Below, one piece after another: positions 1 through 8,954 of a stretch of DNA of 64,000 nt. The DNA is from Thermomicrobium sp. 4228-Ro (GTDB lineage Bacteria > Chloroflexota > Chloroflexia > Thermomicrobiales > Thermomicrobiaceae): positions 1,364,001-1,428,000 of the forward strand of contig NZ_JAPFQM010000001.1 of the NCBI RefSeq assembly GCF_026241205.1. Direction: 5' to 3'. Numbering within the stretch: the first letter of the stretch is position 1; each line of letters begins with the position of its first letter. The notes beneath the pieces were generated by a model. It did not search any database and was not told the origin of the DNA. It saw nothing but the letters and a program-made list of their open reading frames with translations. A program made the translations under genes and the position numbers.

Positions 1-730
1 GGATCGCCCGCGAGACGGTGACGAGCAGGGGGCCGTTTCCTTCGCTGATCCCCGCGCGTACTGCTTCCTCCAGGTCACCGCCCTGCGCACCGACACCGGG
101 AGCCAGGATCGGGAGATCCGGGCAGCGTTGCCGGATCAGTGCGAGGTCGACCGGGTACGTCGCACCGGCGACGATCCCAAGATTTCCGTATCGTTCGTTC
201 CATTCCCGCACGCGATCGGCTAACCAGAGGTACAGGGGGTCACCGGCTTCGCCGACCGGCGCGTCCTGCAGCTCGACCGCACCCGGATTCGAGGTGCGCA
301 CTAGGACGAAGACGCCGCGGTCAGCGTACGCGAAGAACGGCTCGAGTGCCTCGCTGCCGAGGTAGGGATGCACGGTGACCGCATCGAAGCCCAATGCCTC
401 GAAGACCGCCTGCGCGTACGCAGCCGACGTGCTCGCGATGTCGCTGAGCTTGGCATCCAGGATGACTGGGATCTCCGGTGGAACGAGTTGCCGCGTTTCG
501 GCGAGCGCCTCGATGCCCGCGGCACCGTGGGCGAGATAAAAAGCGAGGTTCGGCTTGTAGGCGCAGACGAGGTCGCTCGTCGCCGCGACGATCGCGCGGT
601 TGAACGCGACGATGCCGCGCGCATCGCGCGTCACCCCCTCGGGAAACCGTTCGGGGTCGGGATCGAGTCCGATGCACAGGAGTGACTGGTTGCGGGCTAT
701 CGCCTGCTCGAGACGCTCGCGAAACGCCAC
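1..730 (-). CDS. pyrF: Orotidine 5'-phosphate decarboxylase (3' end outside window)
   Basis: Decarboxylates OMP to UMP, the last step of de novo pyrimidine synthesis, in the cytoplasm. Translation from the GTG at 730 gives LLCIGLDPDPERFP near the N-terminus and the catalytic DxKxxD signature (LDAKLSDI, Asp92/Lys94/Asp97), followed by the TVHPYLG and FVLVRTSNPGA strands of the TIM barrel. This pattern fits the long 'subfamily 2' PyrF found in actinobacteria, Chloroflexota and mycobacteria. The start is supported by AAAGGAG about 7 nt upstream. The window cuts the gene after about 243 codons, so the C-terminus is not visible. The next gene is divergent. Confidence in family is high. Confidence 0.95.
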   Translation of the reverse strand, partial: MAFRERLEQAIARNQSLLCIGLDPDPERFPEGVTRDARGIVAFNRAIVAATSDLVCAYKPNLAFYLAHGAAGIEALAETRQLVPPEIPVILDAKLSDIASTSAAYAQAVFEALGFDAVTVHPYLGSEALEPFFAYADRGVFVLVRTSNPGAVELQDAPVGEAGDPLYLWLADRVREWNERYGNLGIVAGATYPVDLALIRQRCPDLPILAPGVGAQGGDLEEAVRAGISEGNGPLLVTVSRAI

Positions 731-778
731 GACCGCGCTCCTTTCACGAGCCCTAGAATAGCAAGGAACCCGACACGG

Positions 779-3445
779 GTGTCCGAGCATGCCATGACGA
801 CCGGTGACGAGCTACTCACGACGACGCTCCAGCGTCTCTTCGGTCCACGGCTCGGGGGCTGGGCCAGTGCACCGGCTCGAGGCCGGTCAGTGCCTGAGCG
901 CCTTGCCGTCGTGTGGTGGCGAGGACAGCTCGTGCTCCTGCTCGCTCGTCTCTGCTGGAGACGTCCTCGGGTCGATCTCGCTGATTTCGTGCTCGCACTC
1001 CATCTCCACGGTGCGACGCTGCGGGACCTCGCGGCGGTCAGTGGGCTCGACGAGGAGCGATTGAGCCAGCTGGTTCTCGAGGCTCGCCGGCGCTACAGCG
1101 CATCCTGGGTGTCCCCGTGCCCGGACGGTGCTGACCTCGTGACCCGCTGGCGCGACCTCGCAGCCGAGCCCGACAGCTGGCGGCTGTTGCTAGCGCACAG
1201 CGCGTCGTGCCGATCCTGTCGTTTCGCCCTCGCCGCCTGCCGCCTCGCCGATGAGCGCTTCGCGGCTGGCCCGCTCGAACACGGCGTCGTTGCACGATCC
1301 CGCCCAGGCAACCGGTTCGTCCGTGCACTCGCCGTGCTGGCCGTGCTGCTGCTGGTGCTCGGACTGGGTTACCCGCTGCGGCGGGAGCCAGCACCCGCTC
1401 TGCTGGATGCTGTGCCACCAGTGTCCGGCCCGTTCGTCTGGCTCGGATCGGCTGGGCCGTACAGCCTGGCCTTCGATCTGGGGCGGCGCCAGTGGATGCC
1501 CGTGCCAGTCCAGTTTCCTGTCGATGCAGGGAGCTTCCGTCTGCTCAGCCCGGACGACCAGCTGGTCGCAACCTGGACACCTGACCCGCCGCGCGAACCG
1601 CGCTGGCTCGACGTGCTCGCGCTCGACGGCACGCGGATCGCGCACTGGCGGTGGGACAAGACGACGACACGGCGGCCGCTCGGCTGGCTCGATCGTGTGA
1701 CCCTGCTCGTGCGCGAGACACCGAGCCGCCTTCCCTACGAGCGCGAGGCCGAATATCTCGAGCGGCTCCAGCAGTCTTCCCGCTTGCTCGCGGTTTCAAT
1801 CCCGAGCGGCCAGGAAACGATACTGGCTCAGGAGCTGGTGAGCGATGCCGTCCCGGCACCGGACGGGAGAACGCTCGCGCTCGTGCGAGCCATGGAGCCG
1901 TTCGGCACTGGAGCGACGAGTCGTGCGATCGAGCTCCGCACGCTAGGTGGAGCGGAGTCTGCCGGTACGCTCGCGCGCGTCGACGGCTATCTGGGCTCGA
2001 TCGGCGAGCAGCCGCTCTGGCTGCCCGACAGTTCGGGCCTCGTGTTGGCACGCCGTCCGCCGGGTGCTCCACCGACCTTGCCGGCACCGACCGAACTCGT
2101 CCTGCTCGAGCGTGACGGTACGATCCGCACGCTCTTCCCAGCTCGCCCTGATACGATCGTCCGTCCGCTGGCCATCGCGCCCGATGGTTCGCGCCTGCTC
2201 GTCGTGGCGATCCCGATCGGGCAGTTCGAGCGCGGGGACTTCTACGAGCTGAACCTCCGCGACGGGAGTCAGCGTGCCGTGTTCGGTCTCGATCGTCTCG
2301 CTGGGCCGATCGCTGCGCGGTGGCTCGGGAACGAGGCGCTCCTCGTCGTCGTGCGGGCGCTCCCGAGCGCTGCGACCGATCCCTCGGTGAGCGAGTGCAC
2401 GGAACTCTACATGCTCACTGGGAAAACATCGGTCGCACTCGGCTCCGCGCCCGGTCGTTGGGGGTTCGACGCCTGGGGTCAGTCGCTCCTGAGCGTGCTC
2501 CCGGCTCTCCCGGCTGGGACGCGCACGCCTTCGTCGGTCCCGCGTGGACCAGCGGATGGGCCGTTGCTACTCGCCCCTGGCGGGCGCTGGCTGCTGGCAG
2601 CCACCCGACCTGGTTCCCTCGCTCTGTGGGACGCGCAGAGCGGGATCCCGTTGACCGAAAGCTGGCAGCTCACGACTCCGGTTTGGCATCCGAGCGGGTT
2701 CGGCTTCTACGCTCTCGGGCAAGATGGGCAGCTCGTCTTGACCACACGTTCACTGGACGGTGTGTGGACACCGATCCGGCTCGTGTTGCCGGATCGCGAG
2801 CCGGTCGAGCGCGACGGCATCGCGATCGGGCCCGATGGACGCGTCGCTCTCTGGCAGCGCGCAGCGGACGGGTCGCTGACGCTCCGGATCGGCTTCTTGC
2901 CTGCTCTCGTGACGGTCGAACGTGCGACCGTCTCGCCCGCGAGCGGGCGTGCCTGCGCCGTCTGGCGCGCAGCCGGGCGGCTGCTCCTCGCTGAGCCAGG
3001 AGCGGGCGATCGCCTGGTGCTGAACGAGATCGTTCTCGCTGGGGACGGCTCGCTCCGCGAGCAGCCGCTCACTCGCGTGCGACCGTTCGTCGGACGGGCG
3101 GTCGAATCGTGCGAGCTCGCGGTCGATCCGCGTGGAGAATGGGTTGCGCTGCGTGCCCGCAGCGGCGATCGAGCGAGCGTGCTGCTGGTGCCACTCGCCG
3201 TGCCACAGGAGCCGGTCTACCTCGCCGAGGGGATCGCTGGCCGGAGCCTCTCCTGGTCGCCGGACGGGAGCGCACTGGCCTTCGACTTGGGCGAAACGGT
3301 CTTCGTCTGGAAACGGAGCGGGTCGGAGGAGCAGCGCCTGGTCAGGGGACTGGCTCATCTCGCCTGGGTCGACCCCGAGAAGCTGTGGCTCCTCGTCAGC
3401 GAGGGTGAACAGGCGCATTTCGTCACGTGGACGCTCGGGGAGTGA
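779..3445 (+). CDS. Membrane-anchored beta-propeller protein with zinc-finger anti-sigma-like N-terminus
   Basis: 888 residues. The cytoplasmic N-terminus has a helix-turn-helix-like stretch resembling sigma region 4 (about 68-105), then the H-x3-C-x2-C pattern (His140, Cys144, Cys147) typical of the zinc-binding anti-sigma fold. One membrane helix follows at 181-199, then about 690 residues that would lie outside, rich in W/PDG repeats such as LSPDDQLVATW, APDGRTLAL and SPDGSALAFD, as in TolB/WD40-like propellers. It could be a membrane sensor that senses outside and binds a sigma factor inside, but no sigma gene is adjacent. Start is GTG 779; ATG 794 is an alternative. The gene overlaps the end of the convergent kinase gene by 23 bp. 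The family is unknown to me; the domain reading is inference. Confidence 0.75.
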   Translation: MSEHAMTTGDELLTTTLQRLFGPRLGGWASAPARGRSVPERLAVVWWRGQLVLLLARLCWRRPRVDLADFVLALHLHGATLRDLAAVSGLDEERLSQLVLEARRRYSASWVSPCPDGADLVTRWRDLAAEPDSWRLLLAHSASCRSCRFALAACRLADERFAAGPLEHGVVARSRPGNRFVRALAVLAVLLLVLGLGYPLRREPAPALLDAVPPVSGPFVWLGSAGPYSLAFDLGRRQWMPVPVQFPVDAGSFRLLSPDDQLVATWTPDPPREPRWLDVLALDGTRIAHWRWDKTTTRRPLGWLDRVTLLVRETPSRLPYEREAEYLERLQQSSRLLAVSIPSGQETILAQELVSDAVPAPDGRTLALVRAMEPFGTGATSRAIELRTLGGAESAGTLARVDGYLGSIGEQPLWLPDSSGLVLARRPPGAPPTLPAPTELVLLERDGTIRTLFPARPDTIVRPLAIAPDGSRLLVVAIPIGQFERGDFYELNLRDGSQRAVFGLDRLAGPIAARWLGNEALLVVVRALPSAATDPSVSECTELYMLTGKTSVALGSAPGRWGFDAWGQSLLSVLPALPAGTRTPSSVPRGPADGPLLLAPGGRWLLAATRPGSLALWDAQSGIPLTESWQLTTPVWHPSGFGFYALGQDGQLVLTTRSLDGVWTPIRLVLPDREPVERDGIAIGPDGRVALWQRAADGSLTLRIGFLPALVTVERATVSPASGRACAVWRAAGRLLLAEPGAGDRLVLNEIVLAGDGSLREQPLTRVRPFVGRAVESCELAVDPRGEWVALRARSGDRASVLLVPLAVPQEPVYLAEGIAGRSLSWSPDGSALAFDLGETVFVWKRSGSEEQRLVRGLAHLAWVDPEKLWLLVSEGEQAHFVTWTLGE

Positions 3446-5042
3446 GCTCGCCGTCGCCCTGCTGGGCCGTGGAGTCCGGCTGAGCGACAGGCAGTGTGAA
3501 CGACACCGTCGTACCCTGGCCAGCCTGGCTCTCGATCCAGATCGTTCCTCCCTGTGCCTCCACGAGCTGGCGGGCTACGGCCAGACCGAGACCGCTCCCG
3601 CTCTGCGGATCGCTGGTCGAGCGGTAGCGACCGAACGGTTCCTCGAGGAGCTCAGCCGGGAATCCCGCTCCGGTATCGCAGACCTGCACGATGACAGTGC
3701 TACCGGCGTGGGCAGTGCGCAGGTGGATGACACCTCCTTCCGGTGTATGACGGAGCGCGTTGTGCACGAGGTTCATCAGGACCTGACGGAGTCGCAGAGC
3801 ATCGGCGTGCACAGGCGGGCAGTCCGGTGAGACCTCGCTCGTCACCACGATCCGACCGGCTCGCCAGGCGAGCGGTCGGACCGACTCGACGATCGCGGTG
3901 AAGATAGTCGCGAGATCGACTGGAGCGAGATGGAGCGGGAGCCCTCGCTCGTCGAGACGCGCCAGGGTGAACAGGTCCTCGATGAGCCGGCTGAGCGTCT
4001 CCGTCTCCTGGGCGATCTGCTCCAGCTCCTCCTGGAGATCGGGTCGTTCGCGGGCTACGCGCTCGATGAGGTTGTCGGCCCGCACCCGGATGAGCGCCAG
4101 CGGGGTTCGGAGGTCGTGCGCCACGTTGGCGAAGAACGCTCGACGCTGCTGCTCCAGGCGCTCGAGTGCTCCGGCTAGCAGGTTGAACCGTGCGGCCAGC
4201 CGTCCGAGTTCGTCCCCTGAAAGGACCGCCACGCGGCGTCCGAGCTCACCGCGCACGATCGCGTCGGTGGCTGCCTCGAGTTCCTGCAGCTGGCTACGCA
4301 TCCGTCGCGTGAGGAGAAAGCTCGCGACGAACGAGACGATCGCTGCCGGAATAGCCGCGGTCAGGAGGAAGTCGCCGACAACCAGGCCGAGGCCGAGAGC
4401 GAGCGAGGCGAGGTGTCCAGCGAGCGTGGGTGGTGGGTGACCGACTGGCTGGGTCCGGAGTCCGACGGCTCCGAGCAGCGTGCCGTCCGGTGCGACGATC
4501 GGGTAAGCACTGACCAGCATCGTGCCCTGCTCAGCGCGCCGGACGAGTGGCCCCTCGCGAGAGAGGTCGCGTGTACCAGCGAGCGCGGCGCGAAATGCCT
4601 CGCGCCACTCGAGCGGCTCCAGTTGCTCGAGGGAGCGGACGGATTCCAGGGTCGTCGCCAGAACCGTCCCGTCGGGCGCGACGACGGTGATCCCGGTCTG
4701 TTCGTTCACTGTGCCGCCGAGCGGGCCGCTCCCCGGGATGGCAGTGGAACGGAGCGAGCGGAGCGTCTCGTCGAGTGCGCCTGGATCGTCACGCGCTCGC
4801 TCGACGTGCGGTGGGAGCAGCTGGGCGATGAGCCGTGTGCCGTTCGCGAAATCGGGATCGTAGGTGATACCCGTGTTGAGCAGTTCGTCACCGCGGGTGA
4901 GGACAGCGATCACGACGTAGGTCACGACCACCAAAACGAGCGTCAGAAAGGCGACCGCGAGGTGCGAGACCAGGAGCGTGCGGCTCAATCGGCCCGTTAG
5001 CAGGCGGTGAGGAGCAGTGCGGAGCGGGTGCCAAGCCGTCAT
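3423..5042 (-). CDS. Two-component sensor histidine kinase
   Basis: 539 residues. A membrane helix near 22-50, an extracytoplasmic domain to about 220, a second helix (about 228-250), HAMP, then the phosphoacceptor H-box NVAHDLRTPLAL near residue 310. The ATPase domain carries the N-box LMNLVHNALRHTPEGG, the G1 box CDTGAGFP and the G2 box SGSGLGLAVA, so all catalytic elements are intact. It autophosphorylates and passes phosphate to the regulator encoded just upstream, whose stop overlaps this start in an ATGA. The pair sits downstream of an ABC-2 exporter in one minus-strand operon, so the exporter or its substrate is the likely regulatory target (inference). The Thr/Pro-rich C-terminal tail is unremarkable. 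Confidence 0.95.
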   Translation of the reverse strand: MTAWHPLRTAPHRLLTGRLSRTLLVSHLAVAFLTLVLVVVTYVVIAVLTRGDELLNTGITYDPDFANGTRLIAQLLPPHVERARDDPGALDETLRSLRSTAIPGSGPLGGTVNEQTGITVVAPDGTVLATTLESVRSLEQLEPLEWREAFRAALAGTRDLSREGPLVRRAEQGTMLVSAYPIVAPDGTLLGAVGLRTQPVGHPPPTLAGHLASLALGLGLVVGDFLLTAAIPAAIVSFVASFLLTRRMRSQLQELEAATDAIVRGELGRRVAVLSGDELGRLAARFNLLAGALERLEQQRRAFFANVAHDLRTPLALIRVRADNLIERVARERPDLQEELEQIAQETETLSRLIEDLFTLARLDERGLPLHLAPVDLATIFTAIVESVRPLAWRAGRIVVTSEVSPDCPPVHADALRLRQVLMNLVHNALRHTPEGGVIHLRTAHAGSTVIVQVCDTGAGFPAELLEEPFGRYRSTSDPQSGSGLGLAVARQLVEAQGGTIWIESQAGQGTTVSFTLPVAQPDSTAQQGDGELTPRAST

Positions 5043-5749
5043 CGGTCGCCGTCCCGTCGCGCGAACCGGTAGCCGACCCCCCAGTACGCAACGAGGCGGT
5101 CAGCTGGCGAGCCTGGGCCGCCGAGTTTCTTTCGAATCCGGGCGATACAGGCATCGACTGCGCGTGCGCCGACACACGAGTCGTTCCCCCAGACACGATC
5201 GAGGAGGTACTCCCGACTGAAGACCCGATCGGGATTCGAGGCGAGAAACCAGAGGAGCGCGAACTCGCGAGCAGTGAGGTGCACGAGCCGGCCGCGGCTC
5301 TGCACCGCGTGCGTCGCAGGGTCGATGACGAGGTCCGGCAACTCGATCCGTTCGTTACCCTCTGCCAGCCGACTCGCTTCGGCCATCGCCTCGACACGAC
5401 GCAGGAGCGCGCGGACCCGAGCGACGAGCTCGCGAAGCGAGAAGGGCTTCACCACGTAGTCGTCAGCGCCGAGTTCCAGTCCGAGCACGCGATCGAGCTC
5501 GCTGCCCCGGGCTGTGACGACGAGGATGGGGACGAGCGACTCACGACGGAGCGCTCGCAGGACATCCAGGCCGTCCAGCCCGGGAAGCATGAGATCGAGG
5601 ACGACGAGGTCGAAGTGCTCGCTGCGAGCGAGCGCGAGTCCGCTCGGCCCATCGTAGGCGGTCGAAACACTGTGACCGGCCTGCTCGAGAGCCGTGCGGA
5701 GATGACGGGCCAGCTCGATCTCATCCTCGATCACGAGGATCCGTGCCAC
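5039..5749 (-). CDS. OmpR/PhoB-family response regulator
   Basis: 236 residues from GTG 5749, chosen because the receiver domain begins at once (VARILVIEDE) and GGGAG lies about 8 nt upstream; longer in-frame starts only add non-conserved sequence. Receiver: acidic pocket near residues 8-10, phosphoacceptor Asp52 in VVLDLMLPG, Lys101 in VVKPFS. The C-terminal winged-helix domain (LTAREFALLWFLASNP, and VDACIARIRKKLGG recognition helix, YWGVGYRF wing) binds DNA. It overlaps the sensor kinase by 4 bp and follows the exporter permease by 46 bp, so all four genes are probably co-transcribed. Confidence 0.95.
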   Translation of the reverse strand: MARILVIEDEIELARHLRTALEQAGHSVSTAYDGPSGLALARSEHFDLVVLDLMLPGLDGLDVLRALRRESLVPILVVTARGSELDRVLGLELGADDYVVKPFSLRELVARVRALLRRVEAMAEASRLAEGNERIELPDLVIDPATHAVQSRGRLVHLTAREFALLWFLASNPDRVFSREYLLDRVWGNDSCVGARAVDACIARIRKKLGGPGSPADRLVAYWGVGYRFARRDGDR

Positions 5750-5795
5750 GGGTAGGACTCCCAGCACTGTGCAGGCATGATACCTGAAGCGCTCC

Positions 5796-6635
5796 CTAGT
5801 TGCTCGACCGCACCTCGAGGTCCCGACGCTGGAACCACCATACGGTGAGCGCAGCGAGCACGATGGTCCAGAGGAGCACGACGAGAACAGCCTGTCCGAG
5901 CGGTGGCGTACCCGGTGAGACCGCACCACCGAAGGCTGGGGCACGCGCGATCGCTTCGGCGTTCCAGAGATAGAAGAGGCGCGGGATTTCGGCCCACCAG
6001 CCACCGAGCCCTTGCAACAGGGCAGCCAGCACTCCCTCGGTCAGCACCAGCCCGATCGTGATACCGACCGCGACGGACTGCGAACGTGTCCAGACTGTCA
6101 GGGCCAGAGCCAGGACGACGGGTGCCACGAGCGATCCGATAGTCCGCAGCGGGAGGAGGAGCACCGCCACCAGCCACGCCTCCATATCCGGGGCGACCAG
6201 GGCCGGTCGGTCGAGCCACAACGCTGCAAGCAGCGGCGCAGCGCTCAACGGGACGAAAGCGGTCGCGAGTACGAAGACGACCGTTCCGGCGAGGAGTGCG
6301 AGCAGCTTGGCCCCTAGCGCTTGCCAGCGAGGAAGACCTGTCGGCAAGATCAGTCGCCAGGTGCCCCAGCTGTACTCGTTGGCCACGAACGTTGCGGCGA
6401 CGATAGCCAGGAACGTCTGACCGAAGCTCCCTGCGAGATAGAACGCCTGCTCGTAGGCACCAGGAAACGTCAGGCGCGCGACGAACTGGTCGCGCACTGC
6501 TGGAGCGCCGCGCTGCGCCATCCAGAGGGCGAAAGCCAGCCAGAACAGGCTCAGCCCGATACCGAGCAGAACGGATACGCGGAAGAGCCGTAGACGACGG
6601 AGTTTGAACCATTCGACCGCTACTGCTCGCAGCAT
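5796..6635 (-). CDS. ABC-2 type transporter permease
   Basis: 279 residues with about six hydrophobic segments (for example LFRVSVLLGIGLSLFWLAF near the start, LLALLAGTVVFVLATAFVPL, and AVLVVLLWTIVLAALTVWWF at the end). N-terminal VEWFKLRRLRLFRVS is typical of single-gene ABC-2 permeases that pair with a separate ATPase. The ATPase gene ends 15 bp upstream, and a response regulator and kinase follow, an arrangement common for drug, antimicrobial peptide or lipid exporters. The substrate cannot be read from sequence. Confidence 0.88.
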   Translation of the reverse strand: MLRAVAVEWFKLRRLRLFRVSVLLGIGLSLFWLAFALWMAQRGAPAVRDQFVARLTFPGAYEQAFYLAGSFGQTFLAIVAATFVANEYSWGTWRLILPTGLPRWQALGAKLLALLAGTVVFVLATAFVPLSAAPLLAALWLDRPALVAPDMEAWLVAVLLLPLRTIGSLVAPVVLALALTVWTRSQSVAVGITIGLVLTEGVLAALLQGLGGWWAEIPRLFYLWNAEAIARAPAFGGAVSPGTPPLGQAVLVVLLWTIVLAALTVWWFQRRDLEVRSSN

Positions 6636-6650
6636 TACTCACCTCTCTAT

Positions 6651-7655
6651 TCATCGGCGCAAGCGCGACCAGATCGGCCGTCGTCTCGCCGTCTCGCTGG
6701 ATGGAGTCCCCTCTGCCTCCGTCATCGCCAGGAAGAACTGCTCGAGCGTGGTCTCCTCCCGGCACAACTCGAGCACCGGAATCGCATGCTCGACGAGAAG
6801 CCGGGAGAACGCTTCGTGACGATCCGGCGGAATCAGGAGACGCATGAGCTCACCGTTCTCCTCGAGAACCTGTACCCAGGGCAGCTGCTGGAGCGCAGCC
6901 TGCAGCCGCGCCCAGTCCGGCGTACGGAGTCGGAAAGTTCGGTTGCCTGTCAGCAAATCGGCTAATGCACCCGTGGCGACCGTCTCTCCCCGCGCGAGAA
7001 TCAGGACGTGGCTGCAGGTCTGTTGCACTTCGGCGAGGACGTGGCTGCAGAGCAGGATCGTCTGACCACCAGCGGCGAGGTCGCGGACGAGCTCGCGCAC
7101 TTCGACGATCCCTTGCGGGTCGAGCCCGTTGGTCGGCTCATCGAGGACGAGGAGTGCCGGTTCGTGCAGGATAGCAGCGGCGATCGCCAGGCGCTGCCGC
7201 ATCCCGAGCGAGTAGGTGCCGACCCGCTGGTGGGCTGCCTGGGGCAACCCGACCAAATGCAGCGCCTGCGCGATCTGCCGCTCCGGTACGCTGCGAAGGC
7301 GGGCGAGGATCGCCAGGTTCTCCCAGCCACTGAGATAGGGATAGAACGTCGGTGACTCGACGAGCGCACCGACATGCCGGAGGGCCTGGTGCGCCGCTCG
7401 GCGCGCATCGATCCCCAGGACCCGTATCTCGCCTGCGTCCGGCCGCACCAGGCCGAGCAAGGCGCAGATCGCCGTCGTCTTGCCCGCTCCATTCGGACCC
7501 AGTAACCCCAGCACCTGACCGCGCTCCAGCGTGATCGAGAGATCGCGGAGGACGACGCGCCGGCCGTACCGCTTGGTGAGACCGCGGACCTCGAGCACCG
7601 GCGGGTCTGGCGCGGGAGTCAGCGCGTGTCCGGCTCGAACCATCGGCATTTGCAC
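6651..7655 (-). CDS. ABC transporter ATP-binding protein (exporter of the CcmA/NatA type)
   Basis: 334 residues from GTG 7655, which has GGAGG six bases upstream; ATG 7649 is an alternative. Walker A LGPNGAGKT (residues 52-60), the Q-loop region, signature YSLGMRQRLAIAAAI and Walker B LLVLDEPTNGLDP are all intact, followed by the SHVLAEVQQTC switch region. The C-terminal extension ends in an EAEGTPSSET-like tail. It drives the permease encoded next to it. The start region is divergent from the threonine dehydratase gene, so the roughly 280 bp between them holds both promoters. Confidence 0.92.
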   Translation of the reverse strand: MQMPMVRAGHALTPAPDPPVLEVRGLTKRYGRRVVLRDLSITLERGQVLGLLGPNGAGKTTAICALLGLVRPDAGEIRVLGIDARRAAHQALRHVGALVESPTFYPYLSGWENLAILARLRSVPERQIAQALHLVGLPQAAHQRVGTYSLGMRQRLAIAAAILHEPALLVLDEPTNGLDPQGIVEVRELVRDLAAGGQTILLCSHVLAEVQQTCSHVLILARGETVATGALADLLTGNRTFRLRTPDWARLQAALQQLPWVQVLEENGELMRLLIPPDRHEAFSRLLVEHAIPVLELCREETTLEQFFLAMTEAEGTPSSETARRRPIWSRLRR

Positions 7656-7939
7656 CGATCGCCTCCTTCCCACGTGCGGCCTCCCGTATCCCGTCGAATG
7701 CCATTGTCGGAGTGACCGGTGACGAAATCGTGACAGGACTGTTCCGATCTGATGACACTCGTTCGAGCGGTCGAGTTCGAGCGGCCCCATCTCGTGACGG
7801 GCCGAGGGAGCGAGTGGCAGACTCTGGAGCATCGGGTACTACCCTCGTGGGGGTACCTGGGGTGATGGACAACCTCCCCAGCGCGTCGTACGCTGGAGTG
7901 GTGCGTGGGGGATCGATCGAGTCGGACGAGGGAGCAACA

Positions 7940-8950
7940 GTGGCCGGGGCGGGAGAAGATCGTCGTTTGGAGCCACCTACGTTTCAGGACGTCGTGCGTG
8001 CGCGTGCGGTCGTGCGACGGTATCTCGTACCGACACCGCTCATTCATTCGCCGCTGCTCAGCGAGCACCTCGGCTGCGAGATCTACCTGAAGTGCGAGCA
8101 GCTCCAGCCGATCGGTGCCTTCAAGGTGCGTGGCGGGATCTATCTCATGAGCAAGCTCTCTCCGGAAGAGCGGGCCCGCGGCGTCGTGACGGCTTCGACC
8201 GGGAATCATGGACAATCGATCGCCTACGCAGCTCGCCTGTTCGGTGTCCGCGCGATCGTTTACGCGCCGGAAGGGGCCAACCCGCTCAAGGTCGCGGCGA
8301 TGCGCCGGCTGGGAGCGGAGGTCGTTCTCACGGGGCGCGACTTCGACGAAGCCCGGCTCGCCTGTGAGGCGCGCGCGGCCGCTGAGGGGCTCCGCTACGT
8401 TCACTCAGCCAACGAGCCGGATCTGATCGCTGGTGTCGGTACCTACGCGCTGGAAATCCTGGACGACCTACCTGATGTCGAAGTCGTCATCGTCCCGATC
8501 GGAGCGGGAAGCGGCGTCTGCGGTACCGGCATCGTCATGAAGACGGTGAACCCGGCGATTCAGGTGATCGGGGTCCAGGCAGCCGGTATGCCGGTCGTGT
8601 ACGAGTCCTGGCGCCAGGGGCGCCTCCTGGAACTCGCGACAGGACACACCTTCGCCGAGGGGATCGCCACACGCGTCGCCTTCGAGCTTCCGCTCCGGAT
8701 CATCCGCGAGCGTGTCGACGATATCGTGCTGGTGACCGACGAGGAGATCGCTCGCGCGATGGTCGAGCTCCTCGAAACTCGGATCGTCGCTGAAGGGGCT
8801 GGCGCCGCCGCCCTGGCTGCGGCGCATCGGATTCGCGACCAGCTTACGGGCAAAAAGGTCGTCCTCGTGGTGAGCGGGGGCAATGTGACGCTCGACACGC
8901 TCCGCTGGGCCTTCGGTGTCTCCGCAACCTCGACCGCATCTCTGGGGTGA
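7940..8950 (+). CDS. Threonine/serine dehydratase (PLP-dependent)
   Basis: Fold-type II PLP enzyme that deaminates L-threonine to 2-oxobutyrate (isoleucine synthesis or catabolism). The PLP lysine is in GAFKVRGG (Lys62), substrate loop in TASTGNHGQS, phosphate-binding glycine loop in IGAGSGVCGTG, and the C-terminal VSGGN motif is present. There is no regulatory ACT domain, so it matches the short TdcB-like form (about 330 residues). I chose GTG 7940 (336 residues) because GAGGGAG lies just upstream; in-frame starts at 7862/7865 and 7712 would add non-conserved residues. A related enzyme, threo-3-hydroxyaspartate ammonia-lyase, cannot be excluded. Confidence 0.88.
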   Translation: MAGAGEDRRLEPPTFQDVVRARAVVRRYLVPTPLIHSPLLSEHLGCEIYLKCEQLQPIGAFKVRGGIYLMSKLSPEERARGVVTASTGNHGQSIAYAARLFGVRAIVYAPEGANPLKVAAMRRLGAEVVLTGRDFDEARLACEARAAAEGLRYVHSANEPDLIAGVGTYALEILDDLPDVEVVIVPIGAGSGVCGTGIVMKTVNPAIQVIGVQAAGMPVVYESWRQGRLLELATGHTFAEGIATRVAFELPLRIIRERVDDIVLVTDEEIARAMVELLETRIVAEGAGAAALAAAHRIRDQLTGKKVVLVVSGGNVTLDTLRWAFGVSATSTASLG

Positions 8951-8954
8951 GTCG

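Noticed and set aside
3132-3830. Plus-strand frame bridging the propeller gene end and the kinase gene
   Set aside because: Shadow of both genes in another frame; Arg/Ser-rich with no start context.
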